Shown piece by piece: positions 1 through 6,247 of a DNA stretch of 14,422 nucleotides. The translations under genes were made by a program, and so were the position numbers. Under the pieces are notes generated by a model that worked only from the letters and a program-made list of their open reading frames with translations, ran no database searches and had not been told where the DNA came from. The DNA is from JBHELG01 sp046263195 (lineage in GTDB: Bacteria > Actinomycetota > Nitriliruptoria > Nitriliruptorales > JAHWKO01). The stretch spans positions 1-14,422 of the forward strand of contig JBHELG010000005.1 in assembly GCA_046263195.1 (NCBI GenBank), given 5' to 3'. Each line of letters starts with the position of its first letter. The stretch's first letter is position 1.

Positions 1-50
1 GCGTTACCCCCTGCTGAGGATGACGTGGACGGAGTCGGGGTGGAACCTGA

Positions 51-767
51 CATGGCCGGGGTCGGGACTTTTTCGCCCGCCTCGCCGCCTTTCTACACCG
101 TCATCGTGTGCATGGCGCCCGGCTCGAGCCGGCGGTGGAACGGCGCCTGGGTGAGGCGTGCTGGGCGCTGGCCCTGCTGGAGGGCCACTACCCAGCGGGC
201 ACGACAGCTGGATGCCGACCTCCCACGAGGAGCTCACCGCCGACTACCTGCTGAGCTTGGCGACCCACTACGCGCTCGCCGACCTCGCCGCGGTCATCGA
301 ACTGCTATATACCCGCGGGTTGGATCAGCTGCAAGCTCTCGGCCCGATCGTGGCCAACCCGCCCGTCTTCATACTCGGCTGGGCCGACGGCGACCTCGTC
401 CTCGGCGACTGCCTCGTCGACATCAAAGCCACTATCCGCCCCCACCGTCTCGACCCCCAATGGGTCTAGCAGTTGGTGGCGCATGCGCTACTCGACGCCG
501 CCGGCCTCTGCGGCATCCGCCGAATCGGCATCTACCTCGCCCGCCAAGGCACCCTTGTCTCCTGGCAATTGGACGACCTCATTAGACCGCCTCGCCCGAC
601 GGCCCACCAGTTGGCAGCAGCTACAGGCCGACTTCTGCACCCTGCTCGGCGACCTCCTGCCACCCTTCAGCGACCCCCCGTGGATCACCCGACCGACCCC
701 AGCCCCGGAAGTGACCTCCCCCGGTCTCGGCCTCTTGCGGCACGCAACCGCCACAGCCCGGGAGTAG
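51..767 (+). pseudogene. broken PD-(D/E)XK-like nuclease-family hypothetical protein
   Basis: Pieces of one protein lie in successive frames. A first piece (about 51-195) reads FFARLAAFLHRHRVHGARLE and then an ERRLGEACWALALL segment. A second piece, in another frame (about 200-580), contains the core GDLVLGDCLVDIKATI, followed by QLVAHALLDAAG and IGIYLARQGTLVSW. A third frame (about 575-767) gives RLARRPTSWQQLQADFC and a Pro-rich tail ending at a TGA/TAG-closed frame. An in-frame TAG at 467-469 separates the core from the QLVAHALLD helix, although both sides stay in the same frame. The D...DIK spacing and the following Y-x-AR-x-G-x-L strand resemble PD-(D/E)XK-type nuclease folds in actinobacterial hypothetical proteins. 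That family link is from memory of the motif and is inference. At least two frameshifts plus one nonsense codon make it a pseudogene unless the assembly is wrong. The true 5' end may lie before the window. Confidence 0.55.
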
Positions 768-885
768 GCCGATGCCGACGCTGGGTAGGCCATCCCCTTG
801 CCGGTCTGCCACGTCACGCCGCTCAAGTGGCGCTCCTGTTCGTCACAGTCCTCAGCCTGAGGGCCACCGTCTACGCCGCAGGCTG

Positions 886-1197
886 GTGATCGGCCTCAGC
901 CCCATCCAAGCGCTCAACCTGCTCCTCGCTGCCACCGCTGTCCTAGGAGGCCTGGCGCTCTTGTTCGTCCTTCTGTGCGCACCTGAGATCCAGCCCCGAA
1001 CGTTGCTCGCCCTCGGCTTCCTCGACATCGCCAACAGCGGCAACCGCCACTCATGCTCCGCGAACCAGAACACCCTGCCTGCGGCCGTCCCTTGGCGACG
1101 GCTTCCCGCTGCGCACCCGCCGGTGATCAGTTCCCCGTTTGAGGCCGCGTCTACTTTGCGGCTGGTGACACGGACCGAGCGGAGGGCCGATTCGTAG
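886..1197 (+). CDS. possible remnant of a membrane protein (unrecognised)
   Basis: A GTG-started frame of 103 codons begins with a strongly hydrophobic stretch (IGLSPIQALNLLLAATAVLG and then about 12 more hydrophobic residues) that would form one or two membrane helices. It is followed by a non-hydrophobic tail rich in Pro, Arg and Ser that looks untypical of a real protein. Immediately upstream, in another frame (about 826-885), lies a second hydrophobic stretch, LLFVTVLSLRATVYAAG, so this may be the debris of a longer transporter. The GLSPIQAL string is reminiscent of the SPIKAL segment in NRAMP-family transporters, but the match is too short to rely on. No good ribosome binding site is seen. 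It may be non-coding. Confidence 0.22.
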   Translation: MIGLSPIQALNLLLAATAVLGGLALLFVLLCAPEIQPRTLLALGFLDIANSGNRHSCSANQNTLPAAVPWRRLPAAHPPVISSPFEAASTLRLVTRTERRADS

Positions 1198-1358
1198 TCC
1201 CTACGCAGCTCGTGCGAGCGCGGGCCGCGCGGCGTCACTGTTTCCGGGACCCGGCCCAGAGCCACCACCGAGAAGGAACCGTGGACCAAGGGACGGGGGG
1301 CCGATGCTAGTGATGGCTGGTGCCCATACGGCGATGCTCACCAGCCGGGGTGGGGGCT

Positions 1359-1565
1359 CTAATTGCTGATGCACTCCAGGCATACCAGCAACCGCTGCCC
1401 CACGTCGGAACTTTGGAGCTGCTCCGCCTCGACGAGACGCATCCGTTCCAGGAGCTGGAAGTGACCGCACAGGGGACAGGGCCACGGTCCAGCATCGTCA
1501 CTCGCAGGCGGATCAATGGTGACCGACCTAATCCAGACGCGGTCGCGATCCAACAATGCAGCCAT
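1359..1565 (-). CDS. small zinc-ribbon protein, 68 residues
   Basis: I do not recognise a named family. The start is the ATG at 1565-1563, chosen because a near-perfect ribosome binding site, AAGGAGGG, sits at 1576-1569, four bases ahead; the frame stays open upstream but without such a site. The protein has a short N-terminal strand region, then CPLCGHF around residues 30-36 and a closing CLEC motif at the very C-terminus (about residues 63-66). These four cysteines have the CxxC...CxxC spacing of a zinc ribbon. The intervening segment is charged and helical. Such tiny zinc ribbons may bind nucleic acid or a protein partner, but no role can be assigned. The neighbours on both sides are decayed or empty, so this is an isolated gene. 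Confidence 0.55.
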   Translation of the reverse strand: MAALLDRDRVWIRSVTIDPPASDDAGPWPCPLCGHFQLLERMRLVEAEQLQSSDVGQRLLVCLECISN

Positions 1566-2096
1566 GTGCCCTCCTTGTGACCCACTGAGAGACGCTCGGC
1601 CAGGGCGGCTGGCCAATCGCTCGGCGGGGCGCGCCACCGAGCGGCTCAGCACCCTGGCCCTCTGGGTGCCCGCACCTCCCTGCTCTGAAGTCAACGAACG
1701 ACCCGAGGGCTCTCCGTGCTCGGCCACGGCTCCGCTGCGCTCCCGTCGGCCATCCTCGACGCACGCACGTAGGTGTTAGTTCGTCAACAGGAATACCTGC
1801 TCACAACGTCCTGCGCGCAGCTGGCTCATCCTCGTCAGTAGTGTCCATTAGCTCGCTTTCGTTACTCTCACCTTGACGACTCGACCCCTCGATGGCAAGC
1901 GCTGGTCTCCACCCCTCCGGTCACGAGGAAGTCGCCAAGACCTGAAGAGCACGCGGGTACCGACAAACCGGGCGCTGGGGCTCTCGAGCTCCATGATCAC
2001 CTGGCGCTCCTGTCGCCGCGTTCCACCATCGAGCCCGGACTTGGAGACGGCTTGGCGGCGCCCAAGACGGCCGGGAGTTCTGTGGCTTTTCTTGCC

Positions 2097-2114
2097 CCGC
2101 CCCCGAGGGGGCGG
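2097..2114. repeat. perfect 8-bp inverted repeat, GC-only arms
   Basis: CCGCCCCC, a 2-base GA centre, then GGGGGCGG. The centre is too small for an unstrained RNA hairpin, and no T-run follows on either strand, so it is not a typical terminator. It could be an operator-like site or chance in GC-rich DNA. Confidence 0.5.
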
Positions 2115-2213
2115 TGGTGGTCGGGTAGACCGCTGCCGAGGGGGCTGGTCGAGGAGGCCACTTTCACCCAGCACCACTGATCGTGCTACGAGTCCGAGGC
2201 GTGGGCCTATCGT

Positions 2214-2231
2214 GCTGGTGATCACACCAGC
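2214..2231. promoter_or_regulatory. inverted repeat upstream of the DUF4235 gene, possible operator
   Basis: GCTGGTG, ATCA, CACCAGC: two perfect 7-base arms around a 4-base centre, about 100 bases ahead of the GTG start at 2333. The size suits a dimeric regulator site. No matching second copy was noticed elsewhere in the window, and no promoter hexamers can be placed with confidence. Confidence 0.3.
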
Positions 2232-2332
2232 CGTGAGCGAGACTGCAGTGGCAGTTGACGCGGAAGGAACCCCTCTAACTCTCTTGCGCGCTCACGCGTC
2301 GTGACAGCACGAGTCTCCCCAGGAGGCTGCAC

Positions 2333-2614
2333 GTGGAGACCAAGACGCTCTGGAATGCGGCGGCGACCGGCGCGGGCTTCGCCGCGGCGTGGGCGACGCG
2401 TCGCACACTCGTCAGCGTGTGGCGACGGCGCCGTGATTCCGAGCCGCCCTCGAACCCTGAGTCGCCCAACACGGGTTGGGGGGAGGCTGCGGCCTGGGCC
2501 GCCTTCACCGGTGTGGCCGTCGGCATGGCCCGGCTCCTCGCCAGGCGTGGCGCCGCCGCTGGCTGGCGGCGGGCGGCGGGTGACCGGCCGCCTGACCTCG
2601 AAGAGGGGGGCTGA
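2333..2614 (+). CDS. DUF4235 family membrane-associated protein
   Basis: A 93-residue protein of the DUF4235 type, a small actinobacterial family of unknown function. It has an N-terminal helix (about residues 5-20, NAAATGAGFAAAWATRR), a basic patch with WRRRRD, a short Pro/Ser linker ending in NTGWGEAAAWAAFTG (about residues 46-60), and a second helix running into LLARRGAAAGWRR. The order helix, basic WR(R)R patch, Pro-rich linker and WGEA...A...G helix is characteristic of the family. The start is GTG, with AGGAGG at 2321-2326 and six bases of spacing. The gene converges on the FNT gene, with 15 bases between the stop codons. In other actinobacteria this family is often near stress or envelope genes, but its own job is unknown. 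Confidence 0.75.
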   Translation: METKTLWNAAATGAGFAAAWATRRTLVSVWRRRRDSEPPSNPESPNTGWGEAAAWAAFTGVAVGMARLLARRGAAAGWRRAAGDRPPDLEEGG

Positions 2615-2629
2615 ACGCTGTTCGTCGCC

Positions 2630-3604
2630 TCATTGTTGTGAGGGTGGGGCGTTGCGCCTGATCGCTCGAAATATGCGCTCGCGTGGTGGGACATCGGGGT
2701 GGTTGAAATCACCTTCGGCTGCTTGTTCGCCGCGAGGCTCCCGCCCTTCCCGGTCGTCGCCCTGTGCACCCTCCGACTCGGCTTCGCGCTCTCGTCTCCG
2801 CAACTCGATGCCACCCACCTGGGCAAGTCGTATCCCGGCAGCAAGCAGCACCCCGCCAGCGAAGTTACCGAGGACCATCCATCCGATGGCCGCCAGAGCG
2901 ATGCCGTAGCCGAAGGGGGCACCTCCGATGAGGGCCATGAAGAACTCGATCCCGGACACGATGCAGTGGGGCATCTGACCCAGGGCGAGCACGTAACCGA
3001 CCACGAGAGCAGAAAAGAGCCTGGTGCCCTGACTCGTGGTGATCGAGTTCATCCAAGTCATGAGGGTCACCAGGGCACCAGCGAAAACAGCTGCCGAGAA
3101 GGAGCGCCAACCGAACCCCTGCGAGAGGTAGAAGCGGCTCAACGTGACGGCTTGTTGCTTGATGTTGGGAAAGCCCGAAACGAGGATGGCGGCTACAACC
3201 CAGCCGGCCGCAAGGTTGGTCACCAGCGAGGCTCCCCACAGACGAGCCAGAGAGAGAACCCGGCCTCGGCCGGTGACGACGGCGGACAGGGGGATGAGAA
3301 AGTTCTCCGTGAACAGCTCGCTATTGGCGAACACCACGATGATGAACCCGATAGAAAAGCTCAGCGAGGCCAGAGGGAGGTTGCGTGTCGCCTGCTGCAC
3401 CACGAGCAGCCCGAACGCCCCGATGGCGACGTCGAGGCCGGCCGCGGAACCAGTAGCAATCAGCCCCAGCCAGTGACGATCCAGACGAGTCCTGCCGCGG
3501 TCGACCGCATACCAGAAAGCGGAATGAACCTCTTCTTGAGTGGCCTGGACGTCTGCGCTCGGTTGCTCGACTTGCTCGGACTCTTGCTGCCTGTCATCCG
3601 CCAC
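2630..3604 (-). CDS. formate/nitrite transporter (FNT) family protein, YfdC-like
   Basis: An intact 324-residue channel of the FNT family, whose members are homopentameric inner-membrane pores for small monovalent anions such as formate, nitrite or hydrosulfide. Visible features are a charged cytoplasmic N-terminus (residues 1-44), about six membrane helices (roughly 45-260), the LFTENFLIP segment (97-105) typical of the YfdC branch, the conserved TWMNS motif (183-187), GQMPHC with the likely pore histidine H213, and a very acidic/arginine-rich C-terminal tail (268-324). The actual substrate cannot be read from the sequence. The start is GTG at 3604, with GGAGC shortly before it. A small hypothetical gene ends 57 bases upstream on the same strand and may be co-transcribed. 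A frameshifted second copy with a matching C-terminal tail lies at 5008-5690 on the opposite strand. Confidence 0.85.
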   Translation of the reverse strand: MADDRQQESEQVEQPSADVQATQEEVHSAFWYAVDRGRTRLDRHWLGLIATGSAAGLDVAIGAFGLLVVQQATRNLPLASLSFSIGFIIVVFANSELFTENFLIPLSAVVTGRGRVLSLARLWGASLVTNLAAGWVVAAILVSGFPNIKQQAVTLSRFYLSQGFGWRSFSAAVFAGALVTLMTWMNSITTSQGTRLFSALVVGYVLALGQMPHCIVSGIEFFMALIGGAPFGYGIALAAIGWMVLGNFAGGVLLAAGIRLAQVGGIELRRREREAESEGAQGDDREGREPRGEQAAEGDFNHPDVPPRERIFRAIRRNAPPSQQ

Positions 3605-3661
3605 GGCCCGCTCCGTTCCAGACTCGGACGCGTTAGGAGCAGGCTCTCGGGGGAATAGACA

Positions 3662-3895
3662 CTAGGAAAGCCTGCCTGCTCCGTCCGCACGTACAGCGTC
3701 ACGACGTGTCTGCGACATTGCCCACTCGCGATCAGGCACCCCCCGGATAGGGGTCTGTCCCTCCAGCAGGCGTTGGAGCGCGTCGAGAGCGTCCTCGACT
3801 CCTGCAAGGTAGGCACGCGGATCTTGAAACAGAGGGGCGCGGCGCGCGAGATGGGCATGAAGTCGTTGCAGGTCGTCGCTTGTGATGCACGCCAC
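3662..3895 (-). CDS. hypothetical protein, 77 residues, upstream of the FNT gene
   Basis: Not recognised. The GTG at 3895 is preferred because AGGA lies nine bases ahead and an unusually AT-rich stretch (about 3908-3930) sits just upstream, where a promoter would be expected. The frame is open to another GTG at 4012, which would give 116 residues with a Cys-rich extension (CHQCATSAHC) but lacks a ribosome binding site. The protein is mostly helical, with an amphipathic segment AYLAGVEDALDALQRLLEGQ (about residues 28-47) and a charged C-terminus. It has no membrane segment or signal peptide in the short form. If the longer form is made, its CHQC...C cluster could bind metal. It lies 57 bases ahead of the FNT channel on the same strand, which suggests one transcript. 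Confidence 0.45.
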   Translation of the reverse strand: MACITSDDLQRLHAHLARRAPLFQDPRAYLAGVEDALDALQRLLEGQTPIRGVPDREWAMSQTRRDAVRADGAGRLS

Positions 3896-4099
3896 GTCGT
3901 CCCATCCTGTATTGATAGGATTACAATGTGCGCTCGTGGCACACTGGTGACAAGTCCCTCCGGCCACGACCCGCGCCCTCGGCGGGCTCACCAGTTCCAA
4001 ACTACGTCCCACAAGGCTGCAGCGGACTGCCGGCCTTCGACAGGGGCGCTGACGGAGCGTGATCGTGCTAACGCGACGCTCACGGAAAAGGAGCCGCGG

Positions 4100-4318
4100 A
4101 TGAACAAAGACGTCCTCGAGTCATACGAGCGCTCGGCAGCGGACGAGATGCAACGGTGGCTGAACCGTGAAGCGAGTCGGACAACCGGTTCTCGGGGGCG
4201 CGTCCGCTCGCAGCCGCACCGCTTCAGACCTGATTTGAACACCGGGTGGGGAGCCGCACGCTCGAGGTTGGGAGAGGCGGCCACTGCCGCCAGAAATCAG
4301 CCTGCGCCGCTAGAGTAG
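4100..4318 (+). CDS. short protein matching the N-terminus of the EcsC-like protein (truncated paralogue)
   Basis: This 72-residue gene has an excellent ribosome binding site (AAAAGGAG, six bases before the ATG at 4100). Residues 5-25, VLESYERSAADEMQRWLNRE, align without gaps to residues 6-25 of the intact EcsC-like protein at 6248-7150 (TLEPFERLVLEEVRQWVNRD), sharing E-x-(Y/F)-ER, E-(M/V) and W-(L/V)-NR. After residue about 28 the similarity stops and the sequence becomes Arg/Gly-rich and disordered. The glycine-rich membrane-associating core of the EcsC-like protein is absent. It is thus most simply a 3'-deleted paralogue whose translation signals survive. Alternatively it is a real small protein that keeps only the N-terminal interaction module. 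Its stop overlaps the stop of the opposing DUF305 gene by nine bases. Confidence 0.5.
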   Translation: MNKDVLESYERSAADEMQRWLNREASRTTGSRGRVRSQPHRFRPDLNTGWGAARSRLGEAATAARNQPAPLE

Positions 4319-4852
4319 AAGCCACATCTCGCTGATCTCGGCCTGCTGGGCAGTGATGATCTGCCGAGCCAACTGCTTCGCGTCCGGGAACTGACCCTTG
4401 TCTAGCTCCTCTTGAGCCATGCGCACCGCTCCCTCGTGGTGACGGATCATGCCTTCGAGGAAGAGGCGATCAAACGCAGGTCCCGATGCCTGACGTAGTT
4501 GGGCCATCTCCGCGCCGCCCAACATGCCCGCCCCACCGTGTGCACCGTGCCCGGGATTCACTTGCTGGGCCCAGTTGTCGAGCCAACCCTGGATCTTGGC
4601 AATCTCGGGCTTCTGCGCTGCACTGATACGGGTGGCCAGGTCCTTCACCTTCGGGCTGGCCGCCTGCTTCAGCGCCAGCTCCGACATCTCGATCGCCTGC
4701 TCGTGGTGCGGGATCATCCCCTGCGCGAAGGCGACGTCTGCTGCGTTGTGTGCAGCCGACGGCTGTCCCAGTGCGGGCTGATCCTTGCTGCCGCCGCAGG
4801 CCGCGCCCAGCAGCCCGAGCCCGAGGCCGATTCCGACAAGCACTCGCTTCAT
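4310..4852 (-). CDS. DUF305 domain lipoprotein (probable copper-related, extracytoplasmic)
   Basis: A 180-residue exported lipoprotein. Residues 1-18 form a signal peptide, with lipobox LLGAAC and lipidated C19. Two copies of the DUF305 four-helix, ferritin-like signature follow: FAQGMIPHHEQAIEMSELAL (42-61) and LEGMIRHHEGAVRMA (132-146), each with a Met/His-His/Met set suited to metal binding. Between them is a Gly/His/Met-rich loop, NPGHGAHGGAGMLGG (99-113). DUF305 proteins are often found with copper-handling genes, so copper binding is likely by family but not shown here; no other copper gene is in the window. The start is ATG with AGGAG four bases ahead. The C-terminus (EMWLLL) overlaps the 3' end of the convergent plus-strand gene. 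Confidence 0.88.
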   Translation of the reverse strand: MKRVLVGIGLGLGLLGAACGGSKDQPALGQPSAAHNAADVAFAQGMIPHHEQAIEMSELALKQAASPKVKDLATRISAAQKPEIAKIQGWLDNWAQQVNPGHGAHGGAGMLGGAEMAQLRQASGPAFDRLFLEGMIRHHEGAVRMAQEELDKGQFPDAKQLARQIITAQQAEISEMWLLL

Positions 4853-5007
4853 GCTGCTCCTGTCTCACCTCACGGCCAAGTAGCGTCCCACCGTAGGCAA
4901 TCCCGTCAGAGCATGAGCGACGCGCTCGGGCTGACCCGTCAGACCTTTCCAATGTACGCCGTGAACAGTGACATCGGGCAGGCCCACTCTGCGCGGATCG
5001 CTCTAGG

Positions 5008-5690
5008 GAACTGTGCACCGACAACTTCCGTCCCCGTGGCCGCGGTGACTACAGGCCGCGGCACCATTGCTGCGCTCCTGCGCCTGTGGGGGGCGACACT
5101 TGTGACGAACCTGGCCGCGGGCTGGCTCGTAGCGGGCCTGTTCGTGGCGGTTTTCCCCAGGTCCGCCAGCCCGCCCAACAGCTGAGTGCCTTCTACCTCT
5201 CACAGGGCATCGGCTGGCGCTCCTTCTCGGCGGCTGTCATCGCCAGGATGCTCATCACCCTCATGACCTGGATGAACTCGATCACCACCAAGCAGGCACG
5301 AGGCTCTTCTCGGCCTTGGTGGTCGGCCACCTGTTGGGGCCTTGCCCAGATGCCCCACTGCTCGCGTCGGGTGTGGAGATCTTCATGGCTCTCATCGGGG
5401 GTGCGCCCTTCGGCTACCAGACCGCCCTCCTGGTTATCGGCTGGATGGTGGGCAACTTGACCGGCGGCGTGCTCGCCGCCGGGGGGCTACGCCTGGCCCA
5501 GGTCAGCGGGATCGAGCTGCGCCGGCAAGAGCGCGAGCCTGCGTCAGAGGCCGAGCAAAACGATGACTGGGAAGGGCGAGACGCGCGCCGCGAACAAGCG
5601 GTCGAAGACGAGATCAGCCATACCAAGACCCCACCGCGCCAGCGCATACAGCGCATACAGCGCATATTTCATCCAGGAGAATCCTCCCCC
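5008..5690 (+). pseudogene. decayed second copy of the FNT-family channel
   Basis: The sequence follows the intact FNT protein from its residue 96 onward but switches frame repeatedly. ELCTDNF (5008-5028; intact ELFTENF) is followed by VPVAAVTTGRG and RLWGATLVTNLAAGWLVAG in a second frame to about 5155. QLSAFYLSQGIGWRSFSAAV through LMTWMNSITTKQ is in the first frame again to about 5298. TRLFSALVVGHLLG is in the third, LAQMPHC in the first (about 5340-5362), then SGVEIFMALIGGAPFGYQTA onward in the third. The acidic/Arg C-terminal tail is recognisably the same as the intact tail, which indicates fairly recent common origin. The first 95 residues, including the first membrane helices, are missing, and the stop codon has been lost. 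At least five frame changes rule out a working channel unless the assembly is faulty. Confidence 0.85.
5641..5667 (+). repeat. three tandem copies of a 9-bp unit
   Basis: AGCGCATAC occurs twice, followed by AGCGCATAT, in the tail of the decayed FNT copy, where it would encode RI-QRI-QRI. The intact copy has RIFRAIRR at the same place without the repeat. This looks like replication slippage after duplication. Confidence 0.85.
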
Positions 5691-5940
5691 TCCAACAACG
5701 CAAGAACGCGAAGAATAGGACCGTCGCGAGCTTCGTTCAGCCTCCAAGGCCTCTGGCGATGTCGCTTCACTTTCCTTCGGCTGGGTCGATCGGCCAGTGA
5801 AGGCCGGGACGTGTGCGCCATAGTGGGATGCGATGTCGTCGACCCGTCGGATGCGAGGTCGAGGAGTGACAGACAGATCAGCAGCCCAACCGCCACCCGA
5901 CTCGGGAACCTCTCCTGAGGAGCCGCGCGGGAGGGGGGAA
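5691..5940. other. intergenic stretch with a long-loop inverted repeat
   Basis: No gene is supported. CTTCACT (5765-5771) and AGTGAAG (5796-5802) form 7-base arms around 24 bases. The function is unknown; it lies between the decayed FNT copy and the small gene at 5941 and could be a weak terminator or an operator. Confidence 0.3.
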
Positions 5941-6189
5941 GTGGCACAGCCAGAGACGGTAGATAGTGATGAAGCTTTCAGGCCCTCTAGGCACGCACTG
6001 GGGGTTGCCACCGTCGCGGGCGAGCCCGTCACCCGCGAGCCCATTGAACCGACGACTCCAGGGCAAGGAGTTGTTGAGTCCGTGAAAGACGCCTTCCGGA
6101 CGGTCAAGGACGCCCTGTCGCCCGCCGAGCGGGGCGACTTGGAAACCCCCGTGGGGAGCGAGGAGAAGCCCAGCAGCGACGTCCTCTAG
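5941..6189 (+). CDS. hypothetical hydrophilic protein, 82 residues, upstream of the EcsC-like gene
   Basis: Not recognised. The GTG at 5941 is chosen because GGGAGG at 5929-5934 gives a strong ribosome binding site with six bases of spacing. The frame is open further upstream to an ATG at 5833, which has a poorer site and an Arg/Pro-rich extension. The protein is polar and probably disordered, rich in Glu, Pro and Thr, with one amphipathic helix near VVESVKDAFRTVKDALSPAE (about residues 43-62), a repeat-like VKDAFRT/VKDALSP pair. There is no signal peptide, membrane helix or cysteine motif. It ends 58 bases before the EcsC-like gene in the same direction and is probably in the same transcription unit. 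Confidence 0.45.
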   Translation: MAQPETVDSDEAFRPSRHALGVATVAGEPVTREPIEPTTPGQGVVESVKDAFRTVKDALSPAERGDLETPVGSEEKPSSDVL

Positions 6190-6247
6190 GAAGAGGGCGA
6201 GGCCGGGCGCGCCATGGTCTGAGCCGGAGAGGAACGTAGGGATCAAA

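Larger units (their letters stand above)
1566..2332. other. long stretch with no supportable gene
   Basis: Open frames exist on both strands, but their translations are Arg/Pro/Ser-rich with no hydrophobic core, motif or ribosome binding site, as expected from GC-rich non-coding DNA. The stretch contains two clean inverted repeats (2097-2114 and 2214-2231), listed separately. The last part carries the ribosome binding site AGGAGG (2321-2326) of the DUF4235 gene. I see no RNA gene here. Confidence 0.5.

Noticed and set aside
2628..2643. CCTCA TTGTTG TGAGG inverted repeat between convergent genes as a bidirectional terminator
   Set aside because: The stem is only five base pairs and no T-run follows on either strand; it also lies within the end of the FNT coding region.
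2699..3658. 319-codon plus-strand frame across the FNT gene
   Set aside because: It is antisense to a clear FNT channel, and its composition (Gly/Arg/His/Glu-rich) is typical of the complement of membrane-protein codons.
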